From: Alphaproteobacteria bacterium
Lineage (GTDB): Bacteria > Pseudomonadota > Alphaproteobacteria > Rs-D84
DNA: 44,359 nucleotides
Reading direction: 5' to 3'
NCBI GenBank assembly: GCA_024402715.1
Contig: JAKSTF010000006.1
Span: 1-44,359 of the forward strand
A program made the position numbers and the translations under genes. This document shows, one piece after another, positions 8,680 through 17,421 of this stretch. The notes beneath the pieces are model-generated. The model worked only from the letters and a program-made list of their open reading frames with translations, had not been told where the DNA came from and did not search any database. Every line of letters starts with the position of its first letter. Within the stretch, counting starts at the first letter, position 1.

Positions 8680-10149
8680 ATGATAGATTTAACAATTGCC
8701 GAAGCATTGGAAAAATTAAAAAACAAAGAAATCAGTGCAACCGAATTAACACGGGCCCACTTGGATCGCATTGAAAAATACGGTGCAGATTTAAATTGCT
8801 ATATTACAATAACACCGGAACGTGCAATGGCAGATGCCGCCGCCGCTGATGCCCGTATTGCAGCCGGTCAAATGCGTATATTGGATGGTATTCCAATTGA
8901 AATGAAAGATTTGTTTGCGACCCGTGGTATTCGTACGACCGCTGCATCACGTATGTTGGAAAATTTTGTTCCTGAATACGAATCTACTATTTCACAAAAA
9001 TTCATCGACAGTGGTTCTGTATTATTGGGTAAATCTAATTTGGATGAATTTGCAATGGGAACATTCAGTAAGACCAGTTTCTTTGGTGCCCCTGTTAATC
9101 CATGGCAAATGGAAAAACGTTTAACCGCCGGTGGTTCATCTGGGGGTGCAACATCTGCAATTGCATCTGGTTTGGCAATGGGTGGAACCGGGACTGATAC
9201 CGGTGGTTCCATTCGTTTTCCATCTGCAATCACCGGATTGGTTGGTATGAAACCAACATACGGCTTGTGTTCACGTTGGGGTTGCGTTGCATTTGCATCC
9301 AGTTTAGACACCCCCGGCCCAATTGCACGTACCGCCGATGATGCCGCAATTTTATTATCTGTTATGGCGGGCCATGACCCCAAAGATTCAACCAGCACCC
9401 CAAATGCCACATTTAATTTTAGCGGTAAATTAGAACCTGTTTTGGGTAATGGTAAAAAATTACGCGTTGGTGTTATCAAAGAATTTGCAGATGTTGAAAT
9501 ATCTGCGGATATGAAACGCATATTTGACAAACGTATTGCTGATTTAGAATCTGCTGGTGCCGAAATTGTTCAGGTTTCAATTCCAAACATATTGGATGCA
9601 TTGGCGGCATATTACATAATCGCACCGGCCGAAGCTTCATCGAATTTGGCCCGTTATGATGGCATGCGTTATGGTTTGCGTGTTGAAGGTTCTGATTTAT
9701 TAGACACATACAAAAAAACACGTGCCGCGGGTTTTGGAACCGAAGTTCAACGCCGTATGATTGTTGGTACCGCTGTATTATCCAGTGAATCGTACGAGGT
9801 TTATTTTATGCAGGCCGCACGTGTTCGTCGTATGATTGCAGACAGTTTTGATGCCGCATTTAAACAATGTGATTTGATTGTTTGTCCATCTGGTGCCGGT
9901 ACGGCATTACCATTGGATTCAGATTTAACACCATTGGAATATTATGCGTTGGATTTATTCACGGTTGCAATGAATTTGGCGGGTGTCCCTGCATGCAGTG
10001 CCCCGGCCGGGTTGGCCGATAATGGTTTACCATTGGGAATTCAAATTGTTGGTCGCCGTTTTGACGATATGCGTGTATTGCAATTGGCAAAACATATCCA
10101 AGAATTCGGCGGTGTTGATAATCGTCCAACAAAGATAATGGGAAAATAA
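8680..10149 (+). CDS. gatA: GatA, amidase subunit of Asp/Glu-tRNA amidotransferase
   Basis: 489 residues. The amidase-signature triad is visible: Lys76 in IEMKD, the Ser pair 153-154 in GGSSGG and Ser177 in TDTGGSIR. GatA releases ammonia from glutamine and channels it to GatB. The protein is full length with the usual C-terminal segment GLPLGIQIVGR. No good Shine-Dalgarno sequence is seen before the ATG, which is unusual for this window. A tRNA-Phe gene on the opposite strand separates it from gatB. Confidence 0.95.
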   Translation: MIDLTIAEALEKLKNKEISATELTRAHLDRIEKYGADLNCYITITPERAMADAAAADARIAAGQMRILDGIPIEMKDLFATRGIRTTAASRMLENFVPEYESTISQKFIDSGSVLLGKSNLDEFAMGTFSKTSFFGAPVNPWQMEKRLTAGGSSGGATSAIASGLAMGGTGTDTGGSIRFPSAITGLVGMKPTYGLCSRWGCVAFASSLDTPGPIARTADDAAILLSVMAGHDPKDSTSTPNATFNFSGKLEPVLGNGKKLRVGVIKEFADVEISADMKRIFDKRIADLESAGAEIVQVSIPNILDALAAYYIIAPAEASSNLARYDGMRYGLRVEGSDLLDTYKKTRAAGFGTEVQRRMIVGTAVLSSESYEVYFMQAARVRRMIADSFDAAFKQCDLIVCPSGAGTALPLDSDLTPLEYYALDLFTVAMNLAGVPACSAPAGLADNGLPLGIQIVGRRFDDMRVLQLAKHIQEFGGVDNRPTKIMGK

Positions 10150-10161
10150 TGGTAAAAAAAA

Positions 10162-10237
10162 TGGTGGCTAGGAACGGAATCGAACCGCTGACACAGGGAT
10201 TTTCAGTCCCTTGCTCTACCAACTGAGCTACCTAGCC
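10162..10237 (-). tRNA. tRNA-Phe (anticodon GAA)
   Basis: A 76-nt cloverleaf on the minus strand: acceptor GGCTAGG / CCTAGCC, D-arm with AGTTGGTAGA, anticodon stem AGGGA / TCCCT around loop CTGAAAA, T-loop TTCGATT, and an encoded CCA. It lies in the 140-bp gap between gatA and gatB, transcribed against them. Confidence 0.97.
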
Positions 10238-10247
10238 AACGGGATGC

Positions 10248-10276
10248 ATAATAAGATAATTAAAAACAAAAAGCAA
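10248..10276 (-). promoter_or_regulatory. Promoter of tRNA-Phe
   Basis: On the minus strand TTGCTT, 17 bases, TATTAT, ending 10 bases before the tRNA 5' end. It overlaps the leader of gatB, so transcription of the two may interfere. Confidence 0.6.
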
Positions 10277-10289
10277 GGAAAAAGAAAAA

Positions 10290-11816
10290 ATGTTTACGAT
10301 AAAAGGCAAAACAACAGATTGGGAAGTCGTCATTGGTTTGGAAACACATATCGAAGTACTGTCAAATTCCAAAATTTTCAGTGGTGCCTCTGCTGATTAT
10401 AACCCAACAATTAAACCAAATACTCAGGTTTCAATGGTTGACGCAGCAATGCCTGGAATGTTACCTGTATTAAATGAATATTGTGTTGAACAGGCAATAA
10501 AGTTTGGTTTGGGTATTAACGCAGAAATTTCTCATCGCAGCAAATTTGCACGTAAACAATATTTTTACCCCGACCTGCCCCAAGGTTATCAAATTTCACA
10601 ACCCGCCGAAGAACCACCGGTTGTTGGTCGTGGTTGGATTGAAATAATGGGTGACGATGGCAATAAAAAGAAAATCTTTATTGAACGTGCCCATTTGGAA
10701 CAAGATGCCGCAAAAAATAAACATGACATGCATCCGTCAAAATCATTTGTTGATTTAAACCGTTCTGGGGTTACATTATTGGAAATTGTTACATTTTTGG
10801 ACACAAAAAATCCTGAAAACAATTCATATATTTCATCCCCAGACGAAGCAGAAAGATATTTACGTGAAATCCGTGAAATTGCACGTGCATTGGGCGTATC
10901 AAAGGCCAACATGGAAGAAGGTTCCATGCGTGCAGACGTTAATGTATCTGTTCGTCCCGCCGGTTCAAATGAATTCCGTACGCGTACAGAAACCAAAAAT
11001 ATGATTTCTTTTAAATTTATCAAAAGTGCCATTGAATACGAGGCCCGCCGTCAAATTGAAATTTATGAAAACGGTGGCACAGTCAGCCAAGATACCATGC
11101 GTTATTCTCAGGCCGATGGCACAACATCTGTTTTACGCAGCAAAGAAAACGCATTGGATTATCGTTATTTCCCGGATCCTGATTTATTACCATTAATTAT
11201 TACGGATGAACAAATTGAACGTATTCGTAAAACAATGCCCGAATTACCCGCGGCCACACGTGCACGTTATATCGCCGATTACGGATTAAAAGAATATGAT
11301 GCGGCCCGTTTAACCGAAACAACGGATATTTCACATTGGTTCGACTGTGCGGTTGGCAATAAAAAAGAACGCGGCAAAATCATTGCAAATTGGATGATTT
11401 CAGAATTATTTGCACACCCAGAAAATTGGGATGAAAAAAACAGTGGAAAAATTTCTGATGATCCGGATGCACCACGTATTATTACACCATCTGATTTGGC
11501 CGAATTGGTTGATATGATTGCTGCATCAGAAATCAATGGTAAACAGGCCAAAGAAATATTTATCAAAATGTTGGATGGCGAAACCGGAACACCACGTGAA
11601 ATTGCCGATAAATTTGGTATGAAACAAATCACCGATACGGCCGCAATTGAACGCGTTATTGATGAAATAATTGCCGCCAATCCATCCCAGGTTGAACAAT
11701 ACAAATCTGGCAAGGTTGGATTATTAGGCTTTTTCGTGGGCAACGTTATGCGTGCCACCGGCGGCCAGGCAAACCCAGCGGTTGTCAGTGAAATGATGAA
11801 ATCAAAACTAAATTAA
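10290..11816 (+). CDS. gatB: GatB, tRNA-binding subunit of Asp/Glu-tRNA amidotransferase
   Basis: 508 residues. It begins with the family motif EVVIGLETHIEV, has the GatB core with LNRSGVTLLEIVT and EEGSMRADVNVS, and the C-terminal YqeY-like tail ending near GFFVGNVMRATGGQANP. GatB phosphorylates the tRNA-bound Glu/Asp and recognises the tRNA. The first residues before the motif form an extra short stretch rather than a new domain. An AAGGAAAAAG site precedes the start. With gatC and gatA it completes the enzyme. Confidence 0.95.
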   Translation: MFTIKGKTTDWEVVIGLETHIEVLSNSKIFSGASADYNPTIKPNTQVSMVDAAMPGMLPVLNEYCVEQAIKFGLGINAEISHRSKFARKQYFYPDLPQGYQISQPAEEPPVVGRGWIEIMGDDGNKKKIFIERAHLEQDAAKNKHDMHPSKSFVDLNRSGVTLLEIVTFLDTKNPENNSYISSPDEAERYLREIREIARALGVSKANMEEGSMRADVNVSVRPAGSNEFRTRTETKNMISFKFIKSAIEYEARRQIEIYENGGTVSQDTMRYSQADGTTSVLRSKENALDYRYFPDPDLLPLIITDEQIERIRKTMPELPAATRARYIADYGLKEYDAARLTETTDISHWFDCAVGNKKERGKIIANWMISELFAHPENWDEKNSGKISDDPDAPRIITPSDLAELVDMIAASEINGKQAKEIFIKMLDGETGTPREIADKFGMKQITDTAAIERVIDEIIAANPSQVEQYKSGKVGLLGFFVGNVMRATGGQANPAVVSEMMKSKLN

Positions 11817-11828
11817 AAGGAATCTTAA

Positions 11829-12200
11829 ATGAAAAAATACTTTATTCAGGCATTTGGATGTGACCATAACAGAAAACGCGCCCAAGAAAAAATCAATAAA
11901 TTGGAATCACGTGGGTTTTCTGAAACAGTTGATCCATCACAGGCAAAATATGTGGTATTATATACCTGCCCTTTACAGGTAAAAATACCATATATCAGTT
12001 CAATTCCAAGTGATATTCTGCATTTAGTAAAATTTGGAACTATTGTTGAAATTATTCCATGCAAAGGCTGTGATTATATTAAATATCCACCTGTGCGTTC
12101 CAACACGCAATGTAAAAATCGTTCAAAAAACGAAATAATCAACATTAAATACCTTACAATGTTGGACGAAATATTTAAAAAAAATTTCAAAACACGATAA
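11829..12200 (+). CDS. Stand-alone UPF0004-like (MiaB N-terminal domain) small protein A
   Basis: 123 residues with no radical-SAM core. Its first 50 residues align without gaps to the MiaB encoded 1.1 kb downstream: both start MKK-FIQ-FGC, both have ESRGF or ESHGF at about 26-30, and cysteines fall at the same positions, Cys11 and Cys47. MiaB's third ligand Cys79 is matched here by a CxxC pair, Cys78 and Cys81. In methylthiotransferases these three cysteines bind the auxiliary 4Fe-4S cluster; that this protein binds a cluster is inference. A second half (about 82-123) is basic and ends LDEIFKKNFK. It follows gatB by 12 bp with an AAAGGA site, so is likely co-transcribed. It could be a decayed paralogue instead of an active protein. 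Confidence 0.7.
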   Translation: MKKYFIQAFGCDHNRKRAQEKINKLESRGFSETVDPSQAKYVVLYTCPLQVKIPYISSIPSDILHLVKFGTIVEIIPCKGCDYIKYPPVRSNTQCKNRSKNEIINIKYLTMLDEIFKKNFKTR

Positions 12201-12229
12201 CAAATAAAATTTATTAAATGGATTAAAAC

Positions 12230-12610
12230 ATGGAAACAAAATATTTTTTAGACGCACCAGAATGCCTTAAACTTTTAGGTTTTGAAAAATTTTTTGATAA
12301 TTTTTTAAGATTTATGGGATATACAAAAACCAATCATATTGCAAATGCCGATAAAATATTTTTGGTAATATGTACATGGATTAATGAATCCGAACGGTCA
12401 AAAAAGCTTTCTGAAATCAACGCAGAAAAGGCCCTGTTGGCCTCTGTCGATGTTATTACATGTTCCCATTGTAAAAATCTCAAAGGAAAAACAATCGGAA
12501 AAATGCGGATACGCGATTTTGAAAACATTATAAAACCTTTTATCCAAGTTTTTCCCAACCGTCTTCGTTATTATATAGAACGGCACAAAAACCTGTATAA
12601 ATTCAGATAA
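12230..12610 (+). CDS. Stand-alone UPF0004-like small protein B
   Basis: 126 residues. The segment GYTKTNHIANADKIFLVICTW (30-50) aligns with residues 29-49 of the nearby MiaB (GFISTDNIADADIIILNTCAV). Cysteines at 12, 48, 78 and 81 copy the pattern of small protein A (11, 47, 78, 81) and of MiaB (11, 47, 79). There is no radical-SAM CxxxCxxC motif and no TRAM domain. The C-terminal part is basic and probably helical. The ribosome binding site is weak. Two adjacent paralogues preserving the same cysteine spacing argue for selection on metal binding, but this is not proof of function. Confidence 0.65.
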   Translation: METKYFLDAPECLKLLGFEKFFDNFLRFMGYTKTNHIANADKIFLVICTWINESERSKKLSEINAEKALLASVDVITCSHCKNLKGKTIGKMRIRDFENIIKPFIQVFPNRLRYYIERHKNLYKFR

Positions 12611-12627
12611 ACCACAAAGATTTAAAC

Positions 12628-12780
12628 ATGGAAAAATTAAAATATACACCAATAAAAATTGTAACAATTATTCAAAATGACCCTATATTTTGGGTCAGAT
12701 ATGGAACGGTTGAAATCAACATTCCACAACGAATTGTTAAACCATTAAAAACAGTTATTTTAAAAAACAGACAACGTTAA
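12628..12780 (+). CDS. Small basic ORF C between gatB and miaB
   Basis: 50 residues, no cysteine, strongly basic C-terminus. The segment WVRYGTVEINIP (24-35) resembles LVKFGTIVEIIP (66-77) of small protein A, so it may be a shortened relative. No strong ribosome binding site. It ends 2 bp before the next ORF, which suggests translational coupling. It may be a fragment rather than a working gene. Confidence 0.45.
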   Translation: MEKLKYTPIKIVTIIQNDPIFWVRYGTVEINIPQRIVKPLKTVILKNRQR

Positions 12781-12782
12781 TC

Positions 12783-12965
12783 ATGGATGATTTTTCACAT
12801 AATTTTGCCGAAAAATTGATAAATGGGCACTTTTCAAATGTCATTGACATTGTTAAATATCTAAGTGTCCATGGAATATACCCAAAAATAAATTCTGGTA
12901 AAAACATTAATTTCAAACCATGTGTAACAGATTATATTAAACACACAAAACAAAACAGCAAATAG
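12783..12965 (+). CDS. Small ORF D upstream of miaB
   Basis: 60 residues starting 2 bp after ORF C stops. It has one cysteine, Cys47, in PCVTDYIK, which resembles PCKGCDYIK (77-85) of small protein A. It ends 6 bp before the miaB start, so it is probably translated from the same mRNA. No family is recognised. As with ORF C, a decayed or miniaturised relative of protein A is the simplest reading. Confidence 0.45.
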   Translation: MDDFSHNFAEKLINGHFSNVIDIVKYLSVHGIYPKINSGKNINFKPCVTDYIKHTKQNSK

Positions 12966-12971
12966 CCCAAA

Positions 12972-14279
12972 ATGAAAAAATTTTTTATTCAAACATTTGG
13001 TTGCCAAATGAACGTGTATGACGGTCAACGTATTGCAACGTTATTAGAATCACATGGATTTATTTCAACCGACAACATCGCCGATGCAGATATTATAATA
13101 TTAAATACGTGTGCCGTCCGTGAAAAGGCCACGAATAAGGTTTATTCGGCCCTGGGGCGGATTCGTGCTGCAAAAAAGCCTGATGCATTATTTGGAATTG
13201 TTGGATGCGTTGCACGTGAATCCGGTGCGGATGCATTTCGCAGAATCCCAGAATTAAATTTTGTATTGGGGCCGCAAAGTTATCATAAATTGCCGGAAAT
13301 ATTATCTGATCCGGATACAAAATTGTTTAATATTGATTTGGGTGGTTTGGAAAAATTTGACAGCATGCCCCGCCCTGCGATTTCCCCTGCGGTGGCATAT
13401 ATTCCAATTCAAGAAGGTTGCAATCACTGTTGCACATATTGTATTGTTCCCCACACGCGTGGCCGTGAAATATCACGTTCACCACAATCTGTGATGCATG
13501 ATGTTACGCATGCCGCCGAAACCGGTGCGGTGGAAATATGCTTTTTGGGTCAAAACGTTAATGGATATAATTTTGTTGATGACACTGGAATATCCCACAG
13601 ATTATCTGAATTAATCCGTGAAACCGCCAAAATTGATGCCGTCCAGCGCATTCGTTTCACATCCAGTTATCCAACCGAAATGACTGATGATTTGATTGAA
13701 ATTTTTGGAACTGAACCAAAATTATTACCGTTTTTAAACATGCCTATACAAAGTGGCAGTCCCAATGTATTGACAAAGATGAACCGTCCATATTCGTTGG
13801 ATCTATATATAGATATTGTAAATAAATTACGTCACGTTCGTCCCGACATTCAAATATCCAGTGACTTTATCGTTGGTTTCCCGGGTGAAACAGATGATGA
13901 TTTTGAACAAACGATGGATATTGCAAAACGAATTCGTTATATAAATTCATATTCATTCAAATATTCCCCCCGCCCCCACACCGCCGCCGCGGTAATGCCC
14001 AATCAGATTCCAGAATCCGTTAAGGCAAATCGTTTGGCAAAACTGGATTCATGTTTGAATGAAATTCAACGTGAATTTAATGAATCATGCATTGATAAAA
14101 CATTTTTATGTTTATGCGATGGACCGGACAAAACGGGGCGTCATTTGGTATACCGCACACCATACATGCAACAATGTATCGTAAATATGCCCGATGATAA
14201 TACATACCCCACATTGGCCAATATCCGTATTACCGCCGCAAACAAAGCATCCCTGCGTGGCGAATTTACCGATAAATAA
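12972..14279 (+). CDS. miaB: MiaB, tRNA-2-methylthio-N6-isopentenyladenosine synthase
   Basis: 435 residues, full length. The N-terminal UPF0004 domain has Cys11, Cys47 and Cys79; the radical-SAM core has Cys150, Cys154 and Cys157 in GCNHCCTYC followed by IVPHTRGRE; a TRAM domain occupies roughly the last 65 residues. It methylthiolates i6A37 of tRNAs that read UNN codons. FLGQNVNGY and the start MKKFFIQTFGCQMN favour MiaB over RimO or MtaB. No clear Shine-Dalgarno is present, so translation may depend on the upstream small ORFs. Confidence 0.94.
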   Translation: MKKFFIQTFGCQMNVYDGQRIATLLESHGFISTDNIADADIIILNTCAVREKATNKVYSALGRIRAAKKPDALFGIVGCVARESGADAFRRIPELNFVLGPQSYHKLPEILSDPDTKLFNIDLGGLEKFDSMPRPAISPAVAYIPIQEGCNHCCTYCIVPHTRGREISRSPQSVMHDVTHAAETGAVEICFLGQNVNGYNFVDDTGISHRLSELIRETAKIDAVQRIRFTSSYPTEMTDDLIEIFGTEPKLLPFLNMPIQSGSPNVLTKMNRPYSLDLYIDIVNKLRHVRPDIQISSDFIVGFPGETDDDFEQTMDIAKRIRYINSYSFKYSPRPHTAAAVMPNQIPESVKANRLAKLDSCLNEIQREFNESCIDKTFLCLCDGPDKTGRHLVYRTPYMQQCIVNMPDDNTYPTLANIRITAANKASLRGEFTDK

Positions 14280-14314
14280 AAAATTTTTACAAAAAAACTG
14301 CCGTGCACACCATC

Positions 14315-14374
14315 ATCCCGACGCATCGGGTCCCACAAAATTTATCAATTTTGTGGGTGATATCAGGTCGGGAT
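14315..14374. terminator. Nested hairpin between convergent miaB and res
   Basis: The outer stem ATCCCGAC (14315-14322) pairs with GTCGGGAT (14367-14374). Inside, CCCACAAAATT (14332-14342) pairs with AATTTTGTGGG (14347-14357). A competing local hairpin CCCGA / TCGGG sits at 14317-14330. T-rich sequence follows on the plus side. It most likely acts as a bidirectional terminator, but is larger and more structured than the others here. Confidence 0.6.
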
Positions 14375-14397
14375 ACATAAATATTGTTTTTTGTATT

Positions 14398-17300
14398 TTA
14401 TTTTGATACTAAATCAATCAAATTCGCATAATTGTCAACAACATCATATTTTATATTTCCATTACTAATTAATGCAAAATGTTTGCGTGCGCAATCTATT
14501 TTTGCTTTTTCTATGGGACGCAAATCCAATGTTTTCATTGAACCTTTGGTTTCTGCTATGAAATATACATGTTTTACCGTCCCCTGCTTAAATGCAATTG
14601 CCCAATCTGGATTATAATGGCCAACCGGTGTTGTTATATAAAAACCCTTTGGCAATTTGGCATATACGACAACTTCGTCATTTGTTTCCAATGCGTTTGC
14701 CATTTTCTTTTCCGTATCAGAATCTGCAATAACATAATTGTAAATATGATTGTTTGGTGTTGATACTGTGTTATCTGATGTTCCTTTTAAATCAGGGTCT
14801 GTAAACACATCTGTATCATATTCTTCATCCAACAAATTATATGTCACATGTTCTATGATTGCAGTGGCCTTTTGTTCATTAATCAAATTTACTGTTTTTG
14901 CTATAAAATCTTCGGGGTTTTGTTTAAATTGTGCGAATTTATCCGCCGATATCCCCATCAAAATTTTTGCAACACATTTGCGGGTCAACCCTGTTCCTTC
15001 GACAATTTTACCAATTAAATCGTATTTTAATTGTATTTCTGCGTTTTCTATATTTTCACGTTTCGTTTTTGGGTCATCAAATGCGGTTCCCTTTGCTAAA
15101 TTATCAACAGAATCTATTTTTTGCATTGTCCCACGTGTTATAACGGCAACCAATTTTGTTACATTTAATTTATGGTCAATGGCATTAATTGCATTTTTTA
15201 CCAATTCATCTGTTTCAAATTCAACGGTGTATGCGGTTTTTTTATTGATATTTTTCCATAATTCTTGGAATTCTTTTTTATCTAAATTTACTTTATTCAA
15301 TTTTACCGCAATTTTAGTTTTATTTGCATTACCAATATCCATTGGTTTGTAAATACTGCCCAAAACATGAACGATATCTTCCTGTTTGTATTCTGGGGAT
15401 AAAATCAATGTACTTGACGCTAAATCCGATTGATATTTTTCTGTTAAATGTCCGCGGTTATCAATATAACCATTACTCATTAATCCAAATAATATATTTT
15501 GTGCCTCAACCGCCGATAATGTATGTTTTTCGCCATTTGCCAAATGAACAATTTGATTTTGGAATAAATTTAATGTTACCTCACGCGGGCGGTCTTTTAA
15601 TTCTTCGGCCATATCTTTTTGCAGGGCCAGAACAAAATCCTGATACGATTCTGATGCAATAACCGTTAACACATTAATTTTATGCACATCATCCAAAACG
15701 GTTGAATCCATTCTTTCACCATTTTGATTTACACACAGACGTAATCCACGACCAATTTCTTGGCGTCTGGATATATTATTATTACTGTTTTTTAATGTAC
15801 ATATTTGGAACACATTTGGATTATCCCATCCTTCGCGTAATGCGGAATGTGAAAATATAAAACGAACCGGTTCTGTACGTGATAATAACCGTTCTTTATT
15901 TTTCATAATTAAATCATACGCCCTGATATCATCATCACCAACAGATGTTTCTTTACTGTTTTTAAAATTACCTTTTTTGTCTTTGGCAAAATATCCCTGA
16001 TGTGATGTTTGGGCATTTGTGGCATCTAAAAAATTCTTGTATTCGGGCCAAAAATCCAATTCTTGTAATTTTTCTGATTTCAAGATTTCGTATTCTTGTT
16101 CAAACATCTGGGCGTATTTACCCGTTGATTTATCATCTGGGCGATAATTTTCAACATCGTCAATAAAGAATAACGATAATACCTTAACCCCTTTATTAAA
16201 TAATTCTTGTTCTTTATCCAAATGGCAACGAATTGTTTCACGTATTTGAATTCTGCGCAATTGATCTGCATTTACATCACCAACAACATCACCGGTAAAT
16301 ATTTTTGTACCATTTTGAAATTCGATAAAATCTTGATCTGCACGAATATTGGTTATAACCCAACCATTTTTATATTCATCCAAATGTCCCGATTTTTCAT
16401 ACAAATTATGTCCGACATCAACAGTTATCATTTTTTTATTTGGACTGCCATTGGCGGTTTTATAATCAATTTCTATGGTGGCGGTCGGGTTTTTATCTTT
16501 GAATGTATTTATTTTTGATAAATATACATACCCAGATGTTGCAGAATTACCGGATACAGAAACACCACGAACCTCTATCTTTTTTACCAATTTTTGATTA
16601 TATGCATCCAGTGCATCTAAACGATATACCATATTATATGGTGTTCTGTGGGTGGCAGAATATCTTAACACAAACAGTGGTTGAAACTGTTTTAACATAT
16701 CTTTGGCAACCACGCCTTCCATTGATTGTGGTTCATCCAAAATTATAATTGGGTTTGTTTTTGCAATAACATCAATTGGTTTTCGCCCCTTGAACGAATC
16801 CAATGCCATATTGATTCTGCGGGCATCTTTGCCACGTGCGGCAAATGCCTGGACATTGATAATCATACAATTGATTGTGTTACTGGTGGCAAAATTTTCA
16901 ACATCCCCCAAACGGGCCGAATTATAAATAAAATATCTGACCTTTTTACCATATTCTTGTTGGAAATGATCGGCGGTTATCTGAAATGATTTATTGACCC
17001 CTTCACGAATTGCCACAGATGGAACAACAATTATGAACTTTGTCCAACCGTATCGTTTATTTAATTCATACATTGTTTTGATGTATGTATATGTTTTACC
17101 GGTTCCGGTTTCCATTTCAACGGTTAAATTTAATCCGTCCCCTTCTAATTCTGATGATGGTTTAATTCCGGCATGTATTTGCAAATTACGCACAGAATCC
17201 AACAAATCGTTTTTTTGTTTATACAATTGTTGATTTGCAAATGCATCCAACATCAACAAATCTTGGACACGTGCGTTATTGCCCGGATCCAATGTATATT

Positions 17301-17403
17301 TAAATGGACGGCTGATTGGTTGACCGGCGAACACATCACATACCGCATTACAGGCATCGGCCTGAAATTGTTGGTGTTTAAACTGTAATTTCATTTCTGC
17401 CAT
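14398..17403 (-). CDS. Type III restriction enzyme, Res subunit
   Basis: 1001 residues. It has an SF2 helicase core: TGTGKT Walker A at 99-104, DEPQ at 223-226 (DExx box), the SATHRTPYN segment, and motif VI in ISRRQEIGRGLRLCVN. Near the C-terminus PDWAI followed by AETKG is the PD-(D/E)xK nuclease typical of Res. Res translocates DNA and cuts when two inversely oriented unmethylated sites are met, in complex with Mod. It begins 18 bp after mod with a GAGG site. Codon use (CGT arginine) matches the chromosome. Confidence 0.95.
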   Translation of the reverse strand: MAEMKLQFKHQQFQADACNAVCDVFAGQPISRPFKYTLDPGNNARVQDLLMLDAFANQQLYKQKNDLLDSVRNLQIHAGIKPSSELEGDGLNLTVEMETGTGKTYTYIKTMYELNKRYGWTKFIIVVPSVAIREGVNKSFQITADHFQQEYGKKVRYFIYNSARLGDVENFATSNTINCMIINVQAFAARGKDARRINMALDSFKGRKPIDVIAKTNPIIILDEPQSMEGVVAKDMLKQFQPLFVLRYSATHRTPYNMVYRLDALDAYNQKLVKKIEVRGVSVSGNSATSGYVYLSKINTFKDKNPTATIEIDYKTANGSPNKKMITVDVGHNLYEKSGHLDEYKNGWVITNIRADQDFIEFQNGTKIFTGDVVGDVNADQLRRIQIRETIRCHLDKEQELFNKGVKVLSLFFIDDVENYRPDDKSTGKYAQMFEQEYEILKSEKLQELDFWPEYKNFLDATNAQTSHQGYFAKDKKGNFKNSKETSVGDDDIRAYDLIMKNKERLLSRTEPVRFIFSHSALREGWDNPNVFQICTLKNSNNNISRRQEIGRGLRLCVNQNGERMDSTVLDDVHKINVLTVIASESYQDFVLALQKDMAEELKDRPREVTLNLFQNQIVHLANGEKHTLSAVEAQNILFGLMSNGYIDNRGHLTEKYQSDLASSTLILSPEYKQEDIVHVLGSIYKPMDIGNANKTKIAVKLNKVNLDKKEFQELWKNINKKTAYTVEFETDELVKNAINAIDHKLNVTKLVAVITRGTMQKIDSVDNLAKGTAFDDPKTKRENIENAEIQLKYDLIGKIVEGTGLTRKCVAKILMGISADKFAQFKQNPEDFIAKTVNLINEQKATAIIEHVTYNLLDEEYDTDVFTDPDLKGTSDNTVSTPNNHIYNYVIADSDTEKKMANALETNDEVVVYAKLPKGFYITTPVGHYNPDWAIAFKQGTVKHVYFIAETKGSMKTLDLRPIEKAKIDCARKHFALISNGNIKYDVVDNYANLIDLVSK

Positions 17404-17421
17404 TGAATTGCCTCGTTAAAT

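Noticed and set aside
8868..9530. 220-codon open frame antisense to gatA
   Set aside because: It lies wholly within gatA, has no binding site and follows codon-position bias of the sense gene.
14750..15352. 200-codon open frame antisense to res
   Set aside because: It is contained in the res reading frame; its hydrophobic product reflects reverse-complement codons.
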